Both the position numbers and the translations under genes were made by a program. The notes beneath the pieces are model-generated. The model was not told where the DNA came from. It saw nothing but the letters and a program-made list of their open reading frames with translations, and searched no databases. A stretch of 14,856 nucleotides of DNA from an uncultured Lachnospiraceae bacterium. Its GTDB lineage: Bacteria; Bacillota; Clostridia; Lachnospirales; Lachnospiraceae. Shown here piece after piece: positions 1 to 7,713 of the stretch. Every line of letters starts with the position of its first letter. Positions within the stretch are counted from its first letter, which is position 1. The stretch covers positions 1 through 14,856 of the forward strand of contig CAJUTC010000063.1 of the NCBI GenBank assembly GCA_910589195.1, written 5' to 3'.

Positions 1-52
1 CTGTGACCCTCTGCTTGTAAGGCAGATGCTCTCCCAGCTGAGCTAAGACCCC
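1..52 (-). tRNA. tRNA-Val (anticodon TAC), 5' part, cut by window edge
   Basis: Read on the minus strand, position 52 begins GGGGTCT (acceptor strand), then TA, a D-arm GCTC...GAGC, and an anticodon stem-loop CTGC-CTTACAA-GCAG whose loop carries TAC, decoding valine. The T-arm and 3' acceptor strand lie beyond position 1, so the gene is incomplete here. A strong promoter lies about 50 bases upstream at 107-135. It may be the first gene of a tRNA cluster that continues to the left, which is inferred from the promoter position only. Confidence 0.93.
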
Positions 53-106
53 ATAACGTCGCTTGCTTGATACAGGAAACCTGCTTGTTCTTGCGACTGC
101 TCCACC

Positions 107-135
107 AGTATAACTCCTATTGTTCTAATTGTCAA
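107..135 (-). promoter_or_regulatory. Promoter of the tRNA-Val gene
   Basis: On the minus strand there is TTGACA (plus positions 130-135), a 17-base spacer and TATACT (107-112), almost a full housekeeping sigma consensus. Transcription would start near 100, giving a leader of about 48 bases before the tRNA. The -35 hexamer is part of a 9-bp palindrome, AATTGTCAA / TTGACAATT (127-135 and 143-151), which also puts a TTGACA on the plus strand. No matching plus-strand -10 is seen at 17 bases. Confidence 0.8.
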
Positions 136-243
136 CATTTTTTTGACAATTTTTTCAGAAAGTTTTTTCTCCCTGTTTTTCTGTGTTTTTCTTCAGAATT
201 TGGGAAAATATATATGGAAAACCATCGCTTTTTCCTTTATTTG

Positions 244-252
244 TGTTATACT
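244..252 (+). promoter_or_regulatory. Probable extended -10 promoter for the lipid kinase gene
   Basis: TGTTATACT at 244-252 is an extended -10 element (TGn followed by TATACT). No good -35 hexamer is present 16-18 bases upstream, which is tolerated by extended -10 promoters. The start point would be near 259 and the AGGAGG ribosome site is at 270-275. Confidence 0.5.
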
Positions 253-281
253 TAAGAAAGGATTATGCTAGGAGGACTTTC

Positions 282-1205
282 ATGTACTTTTTTATCGTGA
301 ATCCCCGCTCTTGTTCCGGAAGGGGAGAGAAGATATGGATAAAACTGGAAAAGATGCTGAAGAAAAAAGCAATCGAATATGAGAGCTATCTTACAAGCCA
401 GCCGGGGGATGCCAGAGGCATAGCGAAAATGCTGACGAGAAACTGCCATGAGCCAAAGGTGATTGTAGTGGTAGGGGAAGAGGGAACGCTAAATGAGGCG
501 CTAGATGGTTTGGCTTTTAGCGGGATGATTTCTTTGGGCTATATTCCATTGGGGCCAGGGAATGACTTTACTAAAAGCGTAAAACTGCCCTCTGCGCCCT
601 GTAAGGGGTTAAAACGGATTCTTTCAGCGAAAAGCTGCCGTCTATTGGATTACGGCGTGCTTACATTCGGAAGCAAAGCAGAGCATAGACGGTTTGCGGT
701 AGGCGCCGTATTAGGAATGGATGGAGATGTGGGAAGTAGTATTTTGCGCCAATTTGCCAAGGGGGCGCAAAATAGGCGGCATTTGGAACGGGTATGCCGT
801 GCTGTGGCCGGATGGAAGCAATTGTTTTTATCAAGACCTGTTAAAGGATATATTATTTTAGATCGGGTTAAAAAAATTGAGTTTAATCATATCTATTTTA
901 TATCTGCCCAGATCCATCCCTTTATAGGGGGCGGTTTCCAATTTGCGCCCATGGCAGACTGCAGCGATGGCAGGCTGTCTGTCTGTGTGGTAAGCTTTGA
1001 AAGCAAATGGAAGCTGTTATCGACCGTTATTTCCGCATTTTTTCTGCGGAAGAAAGACCGCCGCGGGGTACGCAGGTTTGAGTGCAGGGAAGCATTCTTT
1101 CACGTGGAGCGCCCGATGCCGGTTCACGCAGACGGCGAAGATTGCGGAAGCTGGATGGATATACAGGCAGAGTGTATTGAACGGAAGATGCGGATGATTC
1201 TGTAA
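282..1205 (+). CDS. Diacylglycerol/lipid kinase family protein (DagK/YegS-type)
   Basis: A 307-residue protein of the DAGK catalytic family, which phosphorylates diacylglycerol or related lipids at the inner membrane face. The start at 282 is chosen because AGGAGG (270-275) lies 6 bases upstream; the open frame extends further up but without a ribosome site. Visible motifs are VNPRS near residue 7, GPGNDF at 91-96 (family GTGNDF), the DG pair at D229-G230 and ADGE at 283-286, whose Glu is the general base in DgkB-type enzymes. The nucleotide-binding GGDGT loop reads GEEGT at 65-69, replacing the second Gly and the Asp. The length is typical of the family. Family membership is clear; the exact substrate, and whether the altered loop leaves it active, are unknown. 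It stands alone between its own promoter and the ispF promoter region. Confidence 0.85.
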   Translation: MYFFIVNPRSCSGRGEKIWIKLEKMLKKKAIEYESYLTSQPGDARGIAKMLTRNCHEPKVIVVVGEEGTLNEALDGLAFSGMISLGYIPLGPGNDFTKSVKLPSAPCKGLKRILSAKSCRLLDYGVLTFGSKAEHRRFAVGAVLGMDGDVGSSILRQFAKGAQNRRHLERVCRAVAGWKQLFLSRPVKGYIILDRVKKIEFNHIYFISAQIHPFIGGGFQFAPMADCSDGRLSVCVVSFESKWKLLSTVISAFFLRKKDRRGVRRFECREAFFHVERPMPVHADGEDCGSWMDIQAECIERKMRMIL

Positions 1206-1294
1206 GAAAGACGCCTTAAAACTGTAAGAAAGACCGTATAGGAAATGTAAGGAAAATACAGTAGAATATGGATATCAGAAGGGCAAAAAAACTT

Positions 1295-1322
1295 TTGACT
1301 CCAATATCATAACATATAGATA
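1295..1322 (+). promoter_or_regulatory. Candidate promoter of the ispF-cysS-mrnC-rlmB operon
   Basis: TTGACT at 1295-1300, a 16-base spacer and TAGATA at 1317-1322 (with overlapping TATAGA at 1315-1320) lie just ahead of the ispF ribosome site AAAGGGA (1324-1330). The -35 is good but the -10 is only fair, and the start point would crowd the ribosome site, so a further-upstream start is possible. No terminator is seen between the lipid kinase gene and ispF, so read-through is also possible. Confidence 0.4.
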
Positions 1323-1341
1323 GAAAGGGATTGAAACCAGA

Positions 1342-1992
1342 ATGAGAATTGGACAGGGATATGATGTACATCGGCTGGCAGAGGGCAGAAAGCTGATATT
1401 AGGGGGAGTTGAAATTCCTTATGAAAAGGGGCTTTTGGGGCACTCGGACGCGGACGTGCTGATCCATGCGGTAATGGACGCGCTTTTGGGAGCGGCGGCT
1501 CTTGGGGATATCGGCCAACATTTTCCGGATACGGATCCCCGGTATCAGGGGATATCCAGTATGGAATTATTAAAGCATGTGGGAAAGCTTTTAGATGAGA
1601 ACCATTATGTGATTGAAAATATTGACGCTACTATTATCGCTCAGAAGCCTAAGCTTTTACCGTTCCGTCCAAAGATGGCGGCTAATATGGCCCAGGTTCT
1701 GGGGCTTAACGAAAACCAGGTCAGCGTAAAAGCTACTACGGAAGAAGGGTTGGGATTTACTGGAACCGGGGAAGGAATTTCTGCCCAGGCCATTGCGTTA
1801 TTGACAGAAGTGGCAAATTATTGTTATTATGATGCAGGGGATAACCGGGAGACAGTTTTTACCGGTCCGGAAAGCATAGAGCTTTCAGGCGAAAGGGAGG
1901 AGGAAGGCTGTGCCGGCTGTCCCGGATGCCCGAAACAGGCAGGGAAAGGCCAATCCATTAAGACAGGGGAGTCAGAAAATGAAAATTTTTAA
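1342..1992 (+). CDS. ispF: 2-C-methyl-D-erythritol 2,4-cyclodiphosphate synthase (IspF) with Cys-rich tail
   Basis: IspF converts CDP-ME 2-phosphate to the cyclic diphosphate MEcPP and releases CMP, in the cytosolic MEP pathway to isoprenoids. The N-terminus has GYDVHRL with metal ligands D8 and H10, and H42 follows in the GHSDADVLIH region. ENIDATIIAQKPK and KATTEEGLGFTG are the usual family blocks. The conserved domain ends near residue 159, close to the usual ~157-residue length. A 57-residue tail follows, with acidic stretches and a C-x2-C-x2-C motif (C190, C193, C196). The 3' end overlaps cysS by 14 bases, indicating translational coupling. ispD, often next to ispF, is not present here. 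Function is secure; the role of the tail is unknown. Confidence 0.97.
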   Translation: MRIGQGYDVHRLAEGRKLILGGVEIPYEKGLLGHSDADVLIHAVMDALLGAAALGDIGQHFPDTDPRYQGISSMELLKHVGKLLDENHYVIENIDATIIAQKPKLLPFRPKMAANMAQVLGLNENQVSVKATTEEGLGFTGTGEGISAQAIALLTEVANYCYYDAGDNRETVFTGPESIELSGEREEEGCAGCPGCPKQAGKGQSIKTGESENENF

Positions 1993-3391
1993 TACCTTAA
2001 GCAGGAGAAAAGAAGAGTTTGCACCATTAGAACCTGGAGAGGTGAAAATGTATGTATGCGGGCCAACTGTTTACAATTTTATCCATATTGGGAACGCCCG
2101 CCCCATGATTATATTTGACACCGTGCGCCGCTATTTTGAATATAAAGGTTATAAGGTGAACTATGTTACAAACTTTACAGATGTGGATGATAAAATTATC
2201 AAGAAGGCCATAGAGGAAGGCGTAGACGCAGATACGGTTTCTAAGCGGTATATTGAAGAATGCAAAAAAGATATGGAGGGCATGAATGTAAGGCCAGCCA
2301 CGAAACATCCCCTGGCAACCCAGGAAATTGACGGGATGCTGGAGATGATTCAAACCTTAATTGACAAAGGCCATGCATATGTGGCAAGAGATGGTACTGT
2401 GTATTTTAGGGTAAAGTCTTTTCCGGGCTATGGAAAACTGTCCCATAAAAACCTGGAAGAACTCCAGTCCGGTTTCCGTGAGATCAAAGTTACCGGTGAG
2501 GAGGGCAAGGAGGATCCAAATGATTTCGTCCTCTGGAAGCCGAAAAAGGAAGGGGAGCCTTTCTGGGAATCGCCCTGGTGTGAAGGCCGTCCTGGATGGC
2601 ATATTGAGTGTTCCGTTATGGCCAAGCGGTATCTGGGGGAACAGATTGATATCCATGCGGGCGGAGAGGATTTGATCTTCCCCCATCATGAAAATGAAAT
2701 TGCCCAAAGCGAGGCTGCTAATGAAAAGCCCTTTGCCACATATTGGATGCATAACGGGTTTTTAAATATTGACAATAAAAAAATGTCCAAATCCGCCGGA
2801 AACTTTTTCACTGTCCGGGAGATTAGCGAAAAATACGATTTGCAAGTGCTGCGGTTCTTTATGCTTAGCGCCCATTACAGAAGCCCCTTTAATTTCAGCG
2901 ATGAGTTGATGGAAGCGTCTAAAAACGGACTGGAGCGGATTTTAACGGCTGTGGAACGTCTGGACGGTCTGAAAGGAAAGGAAGGACCTGGCGTAGGTCT
3001 GCTCCAGGAGGAAACAAAAGGGGCGGCCCTTTTAAAACGGCTGGTGGAAAAGTTTGAGGCAGCTATGGAGGATGACTTTAATACGGCAGACGCTGTTTCC
3101 GCGTTATTTGAAATGGTAAAACTGGCCAATACTACAGCCACAGAATCCAGCTCAAAAGCTTATATCAGCCGCTTAACCCAGGAGATAAAAAATCTTTCCA
3201 ATGTTTTGGGGATTATCACAGAGAGAAAGACACAGGATTTGGATCAGGAAGTTGAGGAATTGATTGAAAAGCGCCGGCAGGCCAGGATGGCAAAGGATTT
3301 TGCCCTTGCGGATGAAATCCGGGGCAGGCTGCTGGCAATGGGGATTGTGCTGGAAGATACCAGAGAAGGCGTAAAATGGAAACGAGTGTAG
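1979..3391 (+). CDS. cysS: Cysteine--tRNA ligase
   Basis: Class I aminoacyl-tRNA synthetase that charges tRNA-Cys. The start at 1979 (MKIFNTLSRR) is preferred over upstream in-frame starts inside ispF because AGGGGAG lies just before it and the resulting 470 residues match the family length. Signatures are the zinc ligand C27, the HIGH-type motif HIGN at 36-39, C211, H236 and E240 (the latter two in HHENE) completing the zinc site, and KMSKS at 268-272. The C-terminal part contains the DALR-like helical anticodon region. The gene overlaps ispF by 14 bases and mrnC by 16, so the three are probably made from one transcript. Nothing in it looks degraded. Confidence 0.98.
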   Translation: MKIFNTLSRRKEEFAPLEPGEVKMYVCGPTVYNFIHIGNARPMIIFDTVRRYFEYKGYKVNYVTNFTDVDDKIIKKAIEEGVDADTVSKRYIEECKKDMEGMNVRPATKHPLATQEIDGMLEMIQTLIDKGHAYVARDGTVYFRVKSFPGYGKLSHKNLEELQSGFREIKVTGEEGKEDPNDFVLWKPKKEGEPFWESPWCEGRPGWHIECSVMAKRYLGEQIDIHAGGEDLIFPHHENEIAQSEAANEKPFATYWMHNGFLNIDNKKMSKSAGNFFTVREISEKYDLQVLRFFMLSAHYRSPFNFSDELMEASKNGLERILTAVERLDGLKGKEGPGVGLLQEETKGAALLKRLVEKFEAAMEDDFNTADAVSALFEMVKLANTTATESSSKAYISRLTQEIKNLSNVLGIITERKTQDLDQEVEELIEKRRQARMAKDFALADEIRGRLLAMGIVLEDTREGVKWKRV

Positions 3392-3864
3392 AGCGTATCA
3401 GGACACCAGAAGGGATGGAAACTCTCCTGGAATACTATAAAGCTTCCATGCAGATGAATGAAATGGATGCCAAACAATACTCACCCCTGGTTCTGGCCTA
3501 CATCGGTGACGCCGTTTATGAACTTATGGTGCGGGCGAAGGTGGTGAACGGGGGAAACAGTTCCGTGAATAAGCTTCACAAACACAGCGCCCGCCTGGTA
3601 TGTGCCCAGGCCCAGGCAAAGCTAATTAAGCTTTTAGAAGCTGACTTAAGCCAGGAGGAATTGGCTGTCTTTAAGCGGGGCAGAAATGCGAAATCCGTTA
3701 GCACAGCAAAAAACGCGTCCGTAACAGACTACCGTTTCGCAACTGGGTTTGAAGCGCTGGTAGGCTGGCTGTTTTTATCAGAACAGTTTGGCCGGCTGAT
3801 TGAATTGGTATGCTTGGGTCTAACTAGGATAGGAGAACTGGAAGTATGCGATACGAAGAACTAA
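3376..3864 (+). CDS. mrnC: Mini-ribonuclease III (23S rRNA maturation)
   Basis: A 162-residue RNase III catalytic domain without the double-stranded RNA-binding domain, as in Bacillus MrnC, which trims 23S rRNA precursors. The RNase III signature YIGDAVYELMVR has D45 and E49. The second active-site block, ASVTDYRFATGFEALVG, has E126. The start at 3376 has only a weak ribosome site (AGAAGGCG), consistent with coupling to cysS, which it overlaps by 16 bases. A later ATG at 3415 has a ribosome-like sequence that is too close to it. The cysS-mrnC-rlmB order matches that of Bacillus, which supports the assignment. Confidence 0.95.
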   Translation: METSVERIRTPEGMETLLEYYKASMQMNEMDAKQYSPLVLAYIGDAVYELMVRAKVVNGGNSSVNKLHKHSARLVCAQAQAKLIKLLEADLSQEELAVFKRGRNAKSVSTAKNASVTDYRFATGFEALVGWLFLSEQFGRLIELVCLGLTRIGELEVCDTKN

Positions 3865-4595
3865 CCACAGAAGGACGGAACGCGGTGCTGGAAGCGTTCC
3901 GTTCCGGAAAAACCATTGATAAGCTGTTTGTCCAGGACGGATGCCATGACGGTCCTATCCAGTCCATTACACGGGAGGCAAGGAAGCAGGATACGATTAT
4001 CACATATGTGGCCAAGGAGCGGCTGGATCAAATGTCCGCTTCTGGAAGGCATCAGGGAGTGATTGCTTACGGGGCGGCATATGCCTATGCCCAGGTGGAG
4101 GAAATGCTTCAGGCAGCCGAAGAAAAAGGGGAACCCCCGTTTTTGATTCTTTTGGATGGAATTGAGGATCCCCATAATTTAGGAGCAATTATCCGCACCG
4201 CCAATTTGGCGGGAGCCCACGGGGTTATTATCCCAAAACGCAGGGCAGCAGGCCTTACCGCCGTAGTAGCGAAGACCTCAGCCGGGGCATTAAACTATAC
4301 CCCTGTGGCAAAAGTAACAAATCTGTCCTCTACTATAGAAGCGCTGAAAGAAAAAGGCTTGTGGTTCGTCTGTGCTGACATGGACGGAGAAAGCATGTAC
4401 CGTTTAAATTTAACAGGCCCGATTGGCCTGGTGATCGGGAATGAAGGAAAAGGAGTGGGGAAGCTGGTAAAAGAAACCTGCGATATGTCAGCCTCAATCC
4501 CGATGAAAGGGAATATTAGTTCCCTGAACGCCTCGGTGGCAGCCGGGGTACTATCCTATGAAATCCTTCGCCAGCGCTTATTTGCCGGCGGTTAA
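3846..4595 (+). CDS. rlmB: 23S rRNA (guanosine-2'-O-)-methyltransferase, TrmH/SpoU family (RlmB-like)
   Basis: A 249-residue SPOUT methyltransferase. Residues 1 to about 85 form the L30e-like RNA substrate-binding domain and residues 97-245 the knotted SpoU domain. Motif I contains DPHNLGAIIRTA with N111 and R117, motif II is IGNEGKG around 197-203, and motif III is the MKGNISSLNASVA block at 220-232. It most likely methylates the 2'-O of a 23S rRNA guanosine using SAM. The start at 3846 follows AGGAG (3831-3835) and overlaps mrnC by 19 bases. In Bacillus this gene is followed by yacP and sigH; here those are absent and a secreted protein follows. The exact target nucleotide is inferred from the family. 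Confidence 0.9.
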   Translation: MRYEELTTEGRNAVLEAFRSGKTIDKLFVQDGCHDGPIQSITREARKQDTIITYVAKERLDQMSASGRHQGVIAYGAAYAYAQVEEMLQAAEEKGEPPFLILLDGIEDPHNLGAIIRTANLAGAHGVIIPKRRAAGLTAVVAKTSAGALNYTPVAKVTNLSSTIEALKEKGLWFVCADMDGESMYRLNLTGPIGLVIGNEGKGVGKLVKETCDMSASIPMKGNISSLNASVAAGVLSYEILRQRLFAGG

Positions 4596-4644
4596 AAAGG
4601 ATAAAAGTTAATTATTAATTATCAGAGAAATGGAGGAAATTGCA

Positions 4645-5514
4645 ATGATAGTTATGAAAAAATTGGCTAAAAAAACAGCCGCGTTATTAGCAGCTCTTTG
4701 TCTGGCAGCCGTTCCGGTGACTGCCTATGGTATGGTCCGCACTCCCATCGCGTCCGGTTCAGTTACGTACGGGAACGATAAAGTGACCATTGACGCGTCC
4801 CATACGGATCAAGGCTATATAATGATCAAATATACCGGCGGAAACAGCAAGATCAAAGTACAGGTTACAAAAGGAACTACCTATACATACAATCTGAATG
4901 CCAGAGATACATATGAGGTATTTCCGTTAACGGAAGGTAACGGAAGCTATTCTGTTAAAGTATTTGAGAACATCAGCGGAAACCAGTATGCCCAGGCTTG
5001 CAGCCAAAATATCCAGGTATCCCTGGAAAATCAGTATACCCCGTTTTTGTATCCGAATCAGTATGTAAACTTTAACCAGAACAGCAACGCGGTGGCCATC
5101 AGCAACCAGGTAGCAGCCGGAGCAGGCGAAGAAATTACCGTGGTAACCAATGTATTCAATTATGTGGTGGAAAACTTAACGTATGATTACGATAAGGCAG
5201 CTACGGTACAAAGCGGATACCTGCCGAATGTAGACGCCACATTAGCTTCAAGAAATGGCATCTGCTTTGACTATGCGTCCTTAATGACCGCAATGCTGCG
5301 TGCCCAGAATATTCCCACAAAGCTTGTAATCGGTTACACAGGGGATCTGTACCATGCATGGATCAGCGTATATCTGAAAAACCAGGGATGGGTAGATGAC
5401 ATTATCTATTTTGACGGGTCAAACTGGAGCTTGATGGATCCCACGTTTGCATCCAGCGGCGGCTTATCCTTTGGCGCGGGTGACAGCTCTTATCAGGCAA
5501 AGTATGCATATTAA
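4645..5514 (+). CDS. Secreted transglutaminase-like protein
   Basis: A 289-residue protein. The start at 4645 is chosen for its GGAGG site at 4632-4636; an upstream ATG at 4630 has no such site. Residues 1 to about 28 are a Sec signal peptide: Lys-rich start, hydrophobic TAALLAALCLAAVPVTA, likely cut near VTA-YG. Residues 33-130 look like a beta-sandwich with Gly/Tyr/Asn-rich strands. Residues 165-275 are a transglutaminase-like (papain-fold) core with the triad C207 (GICFDYA), H237 (YHAW) and D265 (MDPTF). Such proteins may act as peptidases or crosslinking enzymes at the cell surface; the substrate is unknown. It lies between rlmB and the pilus-like operon, and the hairpin after its stop suggests a separate transcript end. 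Confidence 0.85.
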   Translation: MIVMKKLAKKTAALLAALCLAAVPVTAYGMVRTPIASGSVTYGNDKVTIDASHTDQGYIMIKYTGGNSKIKVQVTKGTTYTYNLNARDTYEVFPLTEGNGSYSVKVFENISGNQYAQACSQNIQVSLENQYTPFLYPNQYVNFNQNSNAVAISNQVAAGAGEEITVVTNVFNYVVENLTYDYDKAATVQSGYLPNVDATLASRNGICFDYASLMTAMLRAQNIPTKLVIGYTGDLYHAWISVYLKNQGWVDDIIYFDGSNWSLMDPTFASSGGLSFGAGDSSYQAKYAY

Positions 5515-5550
5515 GATGTTGGGGTCATACAATGTTTTGGCCCTGGCATC
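5515..5550 (+). terminator. Hairpin directly after the transglutaminase stop codon
   Basis: Left arm GATGTTGGGGTC (5515-5526) and right arm GGCCCTGGCATC (5539-5550) form 12 continuous pairs, four of them G-U, around a 12-base loop. No T-tract follows, so it is not a canonical intrinsic terminator. It may be a weak terminator or an RNA-stability element separating the transglutaminase gene from the pilus operon. Confidence 0.4.
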
Positions 5551-5573
5551 ATAATTAATGGAGGAATACATTC

Positions 5574-6740
5574 GTGAGTAGTGAATTTGAGGATATGCAG
5601 TTTGATACAGAGTCTGGCCTGGAATCTGGCGGGCCGTCACAGCAGGCTGGCGAGAATAAGAAAGAAGAAAATAAGAAAGATAAGAACAATAAAAAGAGGG
5701 CACAGAACCGCTACCAGAACCAGGAGCTGTCTGCGTTTTGCCTGCAGGTAGCCCTCCTTCTGGAGGCGGCAGTGCCTTTAGACGAAGGTCTTTCTATTAT
5801 GGCAGAAGACGCAGGAGAGCAGTGGGAAAAGGACATGCTGCTTTTTATGGCGGAAGGCGTGGAGCTGGGAGATCCCTTTTATCAGGTACTGGAGGATACC
5901 AAGGCATTCCCTCCATACGTAGTAAAGATGGCAAAGCTTGGACAAAGTACCGGAACCATGGATCGGATGATGCTGTCCCTAGCGGAATATTATGAAAAAG
6001 AATATTTCCTGATGCGGAATATAAAAAATGCCCTTACATATCCCATTATCATGGTATTTATGCTTTTGGCGGTACTGTTTGTGCTGTTTGTTAAAGTAAT
6101 GCCCATATTCGAAGATGTATATTCCCAGCTAGGAGCAGAAATTTCCACAGTAGCTAAGTCAGCAATCCGGTTCGGAGGCGTATTCAGCGGGGTGGCCCTG
6201 GCAGTGGGCGCTGTGCTGGTTGTTGTTTGCGCCGCCGTTTGGGGATTTACCAGGCTGGGCCATAAGATTACGCTAGTGGATAATCTGATTGCCTGGACAA
6301 AGAGAAGGAGCAAGATTGCCCTTGCCATTGCAAACCGCCGGTTTACTTCCGTTTTGGCGCTTACGCTCCACAGCGGGCTGGAGCTGGAAAAGGGGCTGGA
6401 GCTGGCTGCTGAACTGGTGGAAAATCAGGCTGTAGCGGAAAAAATCGGAAGCTGCCGCCAGATGCTGGGCGAAGGCCAAAGTTATTATGAATCCATGAAG
6501 GCCACAGGTCTGTTTTCCGGCTTCCATATCCAGATGATTAAAACCGGAACCAGAAGCGGCCATTTAGACCGGGTAATGGAAGACATTTCCCAGGATTACG
6601 AGCAGCAGGCTGACGGAGCCATTGACAATGTAATTTCCAGATTTGAGCCCACCATGGTTGCTGTTTTGGCAGTTGCGGTAGGTCTGGTGCTGCTTTCCGT
6701 TATGCTTCCTTTAGTAGGCGTTCTTTCCACCATTGGATAA
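5574..6740 (+). CDS. Type II secretion system F / PilC family inner-membrane platform protein
   Basis: A 388-residue GspF/PilC protein, the inner-membrane platform that couples ATPase motion to pilin movement in type IV pili and type II secretion. The start is GTG at 5574 with GGAGG at 5560-5564. Residues 1-47 are a charged, Lys/Glu/Asn-rich cytoplasmic tail. The first GspF domain begins at SAFCLQVALLLEAAVPLDEG and the second at FTSVLALTLHSGLELEKG, giving the usual internal duplication. Membrane spans lie near YPIIMVFMLLAVLFVLFV, GVALAVGAVLVVVCAAVWGF and the C-terminal TMVAVLAVAVGLVLLSVML. It opens a run of six same-strand genes ending with pilT. A pilC-like role is supported by the PilT partner in the same operon. 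Confidence 0.92.
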   Translation: MSSEFEDMQFDTESGLESGGPSQQAGENKKEENKKDKNNKKRAQNRYQNQELSAFCLQVALLLEAAVPLDEGLSIMAEDAGEQWEKDMLLFMAEGVELGDPFYQVLEDTKAFPPYVVKMAKLGQSTGTMDRMMLSLAEYYEKEYFLMRNIKNALTYPIIMVFMLLAVLFVLFVKVMPIFEDVYSQLGAEISTVAKSAIRFGGVFSGVALAVGAVLVVVCAAVWGFTRLGHKITLVDNLIAWTKRRSKIALAIANRRFTSVLALTLHSGLELEKGLELAAELVENQAVAEKIGSCRQMLGEGQSYYESMKATGLFSGFHIQMIKTGTRSGHLDRVMEDISQDYEQQADGAIDNVISRFEPTMVAVLAVAVGLVLLSVMLPLVGVLSTIG

Positions 6741-6771
6741 CGTAAAAAGAGGCCAAGGGGATGTAAGACAG

Positions 6772-7101
6772 ATGAAAGTAAATAAAGCTGATAAAAAGAA
6801 ATTAAATATAATAGGTTTTTTTGTTTCCGTCCTGCTTTTTTTTCTGGTAATCGGGGCCTTTGTAAACGGCGCGTCCGCATTTTCCGGGAAAGCCCGTTCA
6901 GAAGGGGATGTAACCTTAAGAAATGCCATCGCAAGGGCTACGGTGCAATGCTATGCCATTGAAGGGCGCTATCCGCCCAGTGTGGAATATTTAGAGGAGC
7001 ATTACGGAATCCAGATTGACCGGAAACGGTATCATGTATTTTATGAAGGCTTTGCCTCTAATATCATGCCGGATATTACGGTGATTCCGGCGGAAGAATA
7101 G
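6772..7101 (+). CDS. Small membrane-anchored protein of the pilus-like operon
   Basis: A 109-residue protein that I do not recognise as a named family. The ATG at 6772 has AAGGGG (6755-6760) upstream; a TTG at 6733 overlapping the pilC end is a less likely start. Residues 1-10 are basic (VNKADKKK), residues 11-33 form one hydrophobic span, and about 75 residues would lie outside the membrane. The exported part (NAIARATVQCYAIEGRYPP, then VEYLEEHYGI) resembles the helix-plus-loop after the first helix of pseudopilins, but there is no Gly-Phe-x3-Glu processing site. It is probably a minor pilin-like or assembly subunit, judged from context. Confidence 0.75.
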   Translation: MKVNKADKKKLNIIGFFVSVLLFFLVIGAFVNGASAFSGKARSEGDVTLRNAIARATVQCYAIEGRYPPSVEYLEEHYGIQIDRKRYHVFYEGFASNIMPDITVIPAEE

Positions 7102-7113
7102 GAGGAAGCTTGA

Positions 7114-7713
7114 ATGGAAGATATTGCTGTAAAACAATCAGCGTCTAAGCGGAATACAGGCAACCATGGACAGCTAATTAACGTGCTGTTTACTATGCTG
7201 TTATTTTTGGTGTTTGTGCTGTGCGCTCTGTTCACGGTGCTGATTGGGGGACAGGTATATGAAAATATTAATGTCCGTTCTCAGGAGAATTTTACCGGAA
7301 GCGTGGCGCTGCAATATGTGGCCAACAAAGTCCGCCAAGGGGATCAGGAAGGGTCTGTCCGTGTCATTACCGTAGACGATACCCCGGTACTGGAAATCGG
7401 AAGCGGGCTTGGAAACTACGTTTCCTGGATCTACTACCGTGACGGTTCGATCTGTGAATTGTTTTTTGATCCGGCAGATGGCCTTGGGCTGGCAGACGGC
7501 CTTGTAATCTTAACATGCGACGGCTTTACCCCAAGCCAAAGTGATGATGGACGGATGCTCCATCTTAAGACGGAAGGAAAAGGCAGCGGAAGCTTAAGCC
7601 TGGCCTTACGGTGCGGGGAAACAAAGATAGAGCCGGCAAATTCGGCAGCATTGCAGCCAGAAAACGAAACGGACAAGGAAGATGGCCAGACAGGAGGAAG
7701 TGGAAATGAATAG
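7114..7713 (+). CDS. DUF4860-like membrane protein of the pilus-like operon
   Basis: A 199-residue protein starting at 7114 with AGGAGG at 7100-7105. Residues 19-47 form a single hydrophobic span (LINVLFTMLLFLVFVLCALFTVLIGG) after a polar N-terminus. The outside part has SVALQYVANKVRQGDQ and VSWIYYRDGSICELFF, a pattern I associate with DUF4860 proteins found beside PilC/PilT genes in Lachnospiraceae; that assignment is from memory and is moderate. The tail is rich in Glu, Gly and Asn. It resembles ComGF-like minor pilins in layout but has no clear prepilin cleavage site. The 3' end overlaps the pseudopilin gene by 8 bases. Confidence 0.75.
   Translation: MEDIAVKQSASKRNTGNHGQLINVLFTMLLFLVFVLCALFTVLIGGQVYENINVRSQENFTGSVALQYVANKVRQGDQEGSVRVITVDDTPVLEIGSGLGNYVSWIYYRDGSICELFFDPADGLGLADGLVILTCDGFTPSQSDDGRMLHLKTEGKGSGSLSLALRCGETKIEPANSAALQPENETDKEDGQTGGSGNE

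Noticed and set aside
127..151. AATTGTCAA / TTGACAATT palindrome followed by Ts as an intrinsic terminator
   Set aside because: The stem is AT-rich and no plus-strand gene precedes it; its left arm is better explained as the -35 of the tRNA promoter.
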